64,000 nt of DNA from Mycobacteriaceae bacterium (lineage in GTDB: Bacteria; Actinomycetota; Actinomycetes; Mycobacteriales; Mycobacteriaceae), in NCBI GenBank assembly GCA_019749805.1, contig JAIEPH010000022.1, positions 181,874 to 245,873 of the forward strand, written 5' to 3'. Both the position numbers and the translations under genes were made by a program. The notes under the pieces were generated by a model that saw only the letters and a program-made list of their open reading frames with translations, did no database searches and was not told the DNA's origin. This document shows, in pieces, positions 61,257 through 64,000 of the stretch; position 1 is the stretch's first letter, and each line of letters opens with the position of its first letter.

Positions 61257-63164
61257 ATGGTCGACCGGTTCTGGGTGTGGTTGGGCACGGGTGTCGTCAC
61301 CGCAGGTATTTCAGCGGCGTTGCTGGTCGGGGCGGGTGTCGCGACGGCAACGGATGGCGACTCGGCAGACGGCGGCGGCACGAAAACTTCAGAATCGGCG
61401 GATCCCGACGGAACCAAGAACGACCAGGGCGCGGGAGTCGCCCCGGGGAGCACTCTGAAGGACGACGGGGACAAGACAGGCGACGATCCCGCAGGCCATC
61501 AGCCCAAGGTCGGCGCCGTCGAGATCGGCGGCGACCGCAAGGACGACGACCTCAAGGACGACGACCGCAAGGACGACGACCTCAAGGACGACGAAGTCAA
61601 GGACGACGACCTCAAGGACGACGACCTCAAGGACGACGACCTCAAGGACGACGAAGTCAAGGACGAGGACGTCAAGGACGAGACGATCGGCGACGAGCTG
61701 ATCGACGAGAACATCGCCGCAGACGGAGACGCCGGCGCAATCGTCGACACCGTCGAGCAGCCTGATCTCGGCAACGCCGCGCGTTCGAACGACGGCCAAG
61801 ACGAATCACAATCGCCGAGCCTGGACCAGACGTTGGTCGACGATCTTGATGGTTCGTTGAACTCCGAACTCGACAATGTCGAGAGAAACGCCTTGTTCGG
61901 CACCAACTCCCAGTCGGGTGAGGAACACGCACTTGTCCCGTTGACAACCGAATTCGAAGAACTGACCAAGCAGACGGAGACGCCCGAGTTCGCTCCGGTG
62001 GCGTTCTCGGCCCCTGCCGCCGCGGAGATCAACTCCCTCGCCACCGCAAGACCGTTGAACATCGTGCTGGACGTGATCGGCACGATCGTCTTCGGTCTGT
62101 ACGGGTTCGTCACTCGGTTGATCGGCGGCCCGCCGGTTCTTCCGCCCAACAGCACCGTGACGGTGTACAGCTCGAGGCTGCGGATCGACTGCGGATGCGC
62201 ACCCGGGGAGGGCGAGGAAGTCCCCGCCGACTGGTACGTCCCGGAGAACCCCGATCCGGACCGAATCATCTACCTGCAGCACGGGTTCCTGGCGGCCGGT
62301 CCGTGGTACAGCTACACCGCCGCGACGCTGGCGGAACAGACGAACAGCATCGTCGTCGCACCGTCGATCACGTCGAACTTCCTGGCGTACGACCAGTGTT
62401 GGCTCGGTGGGGCGCCGATGCACCAGGCGATGGCCGGCCTGTTCGATCCCAACAACACAGCGCTTGCCGACAGCCTCGGCGCCACCCCTTATGAAGGGGA
62501 GCTCAAGTGGGAGCAGGTGGTGTTGATGGGCCACTCAGCCGGCGGCGGCGCCGTCTCGGGCATCGCCCGCTACATGACCGATAACGGAGACGCTGATCGG
62601 CTGGCGGGCGTGGTGCTGCTCGACGGCGTCGGTATGGGCGGCAAAATGGCCGAAGACCTCTCGATGGTTCCCGACGGCATTCCGGTCTACCAACTCGCCG
62701 CGCCCAAGTACATGTGGAACATGTTCGGTAGCGGCACTGATGCGCTGATCGAGGCGCGACCCGACGCCCCCTTCTACGGTGTGACGCTGGCCGGCGGCTC
62801 CCACGTCGACACGATGCGCGGCGGCAACTTCCTGATCCAGTTCGCGCAGCAACTGGTGTCTGGCTTCTCGAAGCCGCAGAACGTCTCGGCGGCCGAGATT
62901 TTGATGGTCGGGTGGGTGAACGACATGTTCGACGGCGATCAGGCCGACGGCATCTACCTCGACAGCGGCGAGACCTTCACTCTCGACACGCCAGCAGGCC
63001 AGGCCACCCTCGTCGACCTGCCGAACTCGCTGCGCAGGCCGTATCTGCTCAACTTCCTGGAACCGTTCATGGCGGGCAGCACAGGCCTCTTCACTCTCCA
63101 GCCGGGCTGTCTGCGCGAGCCGACCGGAACGGCTGCCAGCTGCGCGGGATCCGTGGCAGCCTGA
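61257..63164 (+). CDS. exported alpha/beta hydrolase with Asp/Lys repeat region
   Basis: 635 residues starting at ATG 61257 after AGGAGA. A hydrophobic N-terminus (VWLGTGVVTAGISAALLVGA, residues 6-25) acts as signal or anchor. Residues about 90-145 consist of about ten acidic-basic units (DDDLK, DDDRK, DDEVK). The C-terminal half is an alpha/beta hydrolase: YLQHGFLAAGPWYSYTA (about 340), the nucleophile elbow MGHSAGGG with Ser427, and AGGSHVDTMRGG with a candidate His. The repeat region probably spans or binds the cell wall. Substrate unknown. Confidence 0.8.
   Translation: MVDRFWVWLGTGVVTAGISAALLVGAGVATATDGDSADGGGTKTSESADPDGTKNDQGAGVAPGSTLKDDGDKTGDDPAGHQPKVGAVEIGGDRKDDDLKDDDRKDDDLKDDEVKDDDLKDDDLKDDDLKDDEVKDEDVKDETIGDELIDENIAADGDAGAIVDTVEQPDLGNAARSNDGQDESQSPSLDQTLVDDLDGSLNSELDNVERNALFGTNSQSGEEHALVPLTTEFEELTKQTETPEFAPVAFSAPAAAEINSLATARPLNIVLDVIGTIVFGLYGFVTRLIGGPPVLPPNSTVTVYSSRLRIDCGCAPGEGEEVPADWYVPENPDPDRIIYLQHGFLAAGPWYSYTAATLAEQTNSIVVAPSITSNFLAYDQCWLGGAPMHQAMAGLFDPNNTALADSLGATPYEGELKWEQVVLMGHSAGGGAVSGIARYMTDNGDADRLAGVVLLDGVGMGGKMAEDLSMVPDGIPVYQLAAPKYMWNMFGSGTDALIEARPDAPFYGVTLAGGSHVDTMRGGNFLIQFAQQLVSGFSKPQNVSAAEILMVGWVNDMFDGDQADGIYLDSGETFTLDTPAGQATLVDLPNSLRRPYLLNFLEPFMAGSTGLFTLQPGCLREPTGTAASCAGSVAA
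61530..61690 (+). repeat. 15-bp tandem repeat region coding DDDLK-type units
   Basis: Ten or so near-identical 15-bp units based on GACGACGACCTCAAG, with CGC or GTC in place of CTC in some, encode the Asp/Lys repeats of the hydrolase. Copy number could vary between strains. Confidence 0.85.
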
Positions 63165-63326
63165 CGTTGATGTTGATGCGCCGCAAACCGAGTCTCATCG
63201 CAAAACTCCACACCAAACACCGCGTTATCTCTTGACGGAAACGCTCCGAGGGGTCAATCTGTTGGGCAGAATGTGTGTGAGGGTTCAGGACGCCAGCCAG
63301 CGCCCAGTGACTTTTGCATGCCGATG

Positions 63327-63355
63327 TTGAGGAATACGCCGTCCTGCGGTACTGT
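63327..63355 (+). promoter_or_regulatory. rpoB promoter candidate
   Basis: TTGAGG (63327-63332) and TACTGT (63350-63355, TANNNT type) are separated by 17 bases, giving a leader of about 215 bases before rpoB. Confidence 0.5.
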
Positions 63356-63461
63356 TGGACGTTGCGCTGGCTGCATCCTGCCCTCCTAAACCTGGCTCTT
63401 GACGCCTCCTAGCCTGAGTCCGCTCAGTGACCTAGTCGTGTGTCGTGCGTCCGGGGGCTTT

Positions 63462-63527
63462 GGGCTTGAGAAAGCCAGCCGAACCGACGCAGATATCGCG
63501 ATAACGAAGGAAGCGGCGCTCAAGCCC
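63462..63527 (+). promoter_or_regulatory. long-range hairpin in the rpoB leader
   Basis: GGGCTTGAG (63462-63470) and CTCAAGCCC (63519-63527) are perfect 9-bp inverted repeats enclosing 48 bases, with a nested GGCTTT/AAAGCC option. It ends 48 bases before the rpoB start and could control RNA polymerase synthesis. Confidence 0.5.
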
Positions 63528-63575
63528 CTTTGAGGCCCTCCCGGACGGTCGCATGAGGTGCTGGAAGGATGCATC

Positions 63576-64000
63576 TTGGCAGGGTCCCGCCAATCCAAGT
63601 CAGCAGTAGAAACCAACTCCGTACCAGGAGCACCAAACAGAATTTCCTTTGCAAAGCTCCGTGAACCGCTCGAGGTTCCGGGGCTACTTGACGTACAGAC
63701 CGATTCCTTCGAGTGGCTGATCGGCTCGGAGCGTTGGAAGGAAAACGCCAAGCTCCGCGGCGACGCCGTCGATCCGGTCGGTGGCCTCGAAGAGGTGCTG
63801 ACCGAACTCTCGCCGATCGAGGACTTCTCGGGCTCCATGTCGCTGTCCTTCTCGGATCCGCGCTTCGACGAAGTCAAGGCGCCGGTCGACGAGTGCAAAG
63901 ACAAGGACATGACGTACGCGGCGCCGCTGTTCGTCACGGCCGAGTTCATCAACAACAACACCGGTGAGATCAAGAGCCAGACGGTCTTCATGGGTGACTT
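63576..64000 (+). CDS. rpoB: RNA polymerase beta subunit RpoB (5' part, continues beyond window)
   Basis: The first 141 residues of Rpo[56 protein letters not shown] and [23 protein letters not shown] 63576 (LAGSRQSKS) is chosen, following GGAAGGA six bases upstream; an in-frame GTG at 63558 would add six residues. M. tuberculosis RpoB also starts with TTG, as I recall. The resistance-determining region lies outside the window. Confidence 0.95.
   Translation, partial: MAGSRQSKSAVETNSVPGAPNRISFAKLREPLEVPGLLDVQTDSFEWLIGSERWKENAKLRGDAVDPVGGLEEVLTELSPIEDFSGSMSLSFSDPRFDEVKAPVDECKDKDMTYAAPLFVTAEFINNNTGEIKSQTVFMGD

Larger units (their letters stand above)
63165..63575. other. 411-bp intergenic region upstream of rpoB
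   Basis: Contains the rpoB promoter and leader. No reading frame here looks real. Promoter candidate at 63327-63355 and an inverted repeat at 63462-63527 are listed separately. Confidence 0.6.

Overview
The window is high-GC actinobacterial DNA that reads as a non-tuberculous, probably fast-growing Mycobacterium (Mycolicibacterium). The evidence is mycolic-acid genes (hadABC and two mycolate cyclopropane/methyl-transferases), a PE-PPE-type hydrolase, the Mce ATPase mkl, and a backbone that follows the order I remember from M. tuberculosis for Rv0629c to Rv0667: recD-recB-recC, echA3, Rv0634c, tRNA-Thr, tRNA-Met, rpmG2, hadABC, tRNA-Trp, secE, nusG, rplK, rplA, mmaA genes, lipG, Rv0647c, Rv0648, Rv0649, Rv0650, rplJ, rplL, mkl, rpoB. 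The species cannot be named from this evidence.

Layout. 1-5.5 kb: a cut GAF-domain gene, a fatty-acyl-AMP ligase, a sulfatase overlapping an SRPBCC gene, and an F420-type nitroreductase-like gene. 5.5-13.7 kb: recC-recB-recD as one coupled operon on the minus strand. 13.7-23 kb: accessory genes (HD hydrolase, DUF3060 protein, GH3 glycosidase, FAD reductase, NnrU/MddA-like methyltransferase, an HD-GYP/LuxR protein, a DUF559 nuclease flanked by 51-bp hairpin repeats), then echA3-tetR. 23-27 kb: membrane proteins, a metallo-beta-lactamase fold hydrolase and a NYN/LOTUS RNase-like gene. 27-31.8 kb: the tRNA/hadABC/secE/nusG/rplKA block, where translation, protein export and mycolate elongation genes sit together. 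31.9-40 kb: a PE-PPE hydrolase, an ECF42-like sigma factor with its DGPF partner, two mycolate methyltransferases, lipG and an ABC1 kinase. 40-50 kb: a second accessory island (MpaB-like oxygenase, TetR, DUF6319, repeats, lipG paralogue, two DinB proteins with a divergent WYL regulator, vapBC-like pair, SDR, MerR, nucleotidyltransferase, EEP hydrolase). 50-57 kb: alpha-mannosidase, SurA-like protein and ROK kinase as a coupled operon, then rplJ-rplL with an L10 leader and a clear terminator. 57-64 kb: DUF4333 lipoprotein, mkl, a molybdopterin oxidoreductase, a large Asp/Lys-repeat hydrolase and the start of rpoB.

The most notable signals are: (1) a DUF559 nuclease gene bounded by two 51-bp hairpin repeats that differ at one base; (2) an 83-bp palindromic element in three copies, two of them inside a local duplication; (3) a near-perfect SOS (LexA) box in front of a DUF6319 gene; (4) Ser instead of Cys at HadA position 61, the thiacetazone/isoxyl target residue; (5) a strong hairpin between nusG and rplK; and (6) several divergent promoters with clean inverted-repeat operators.
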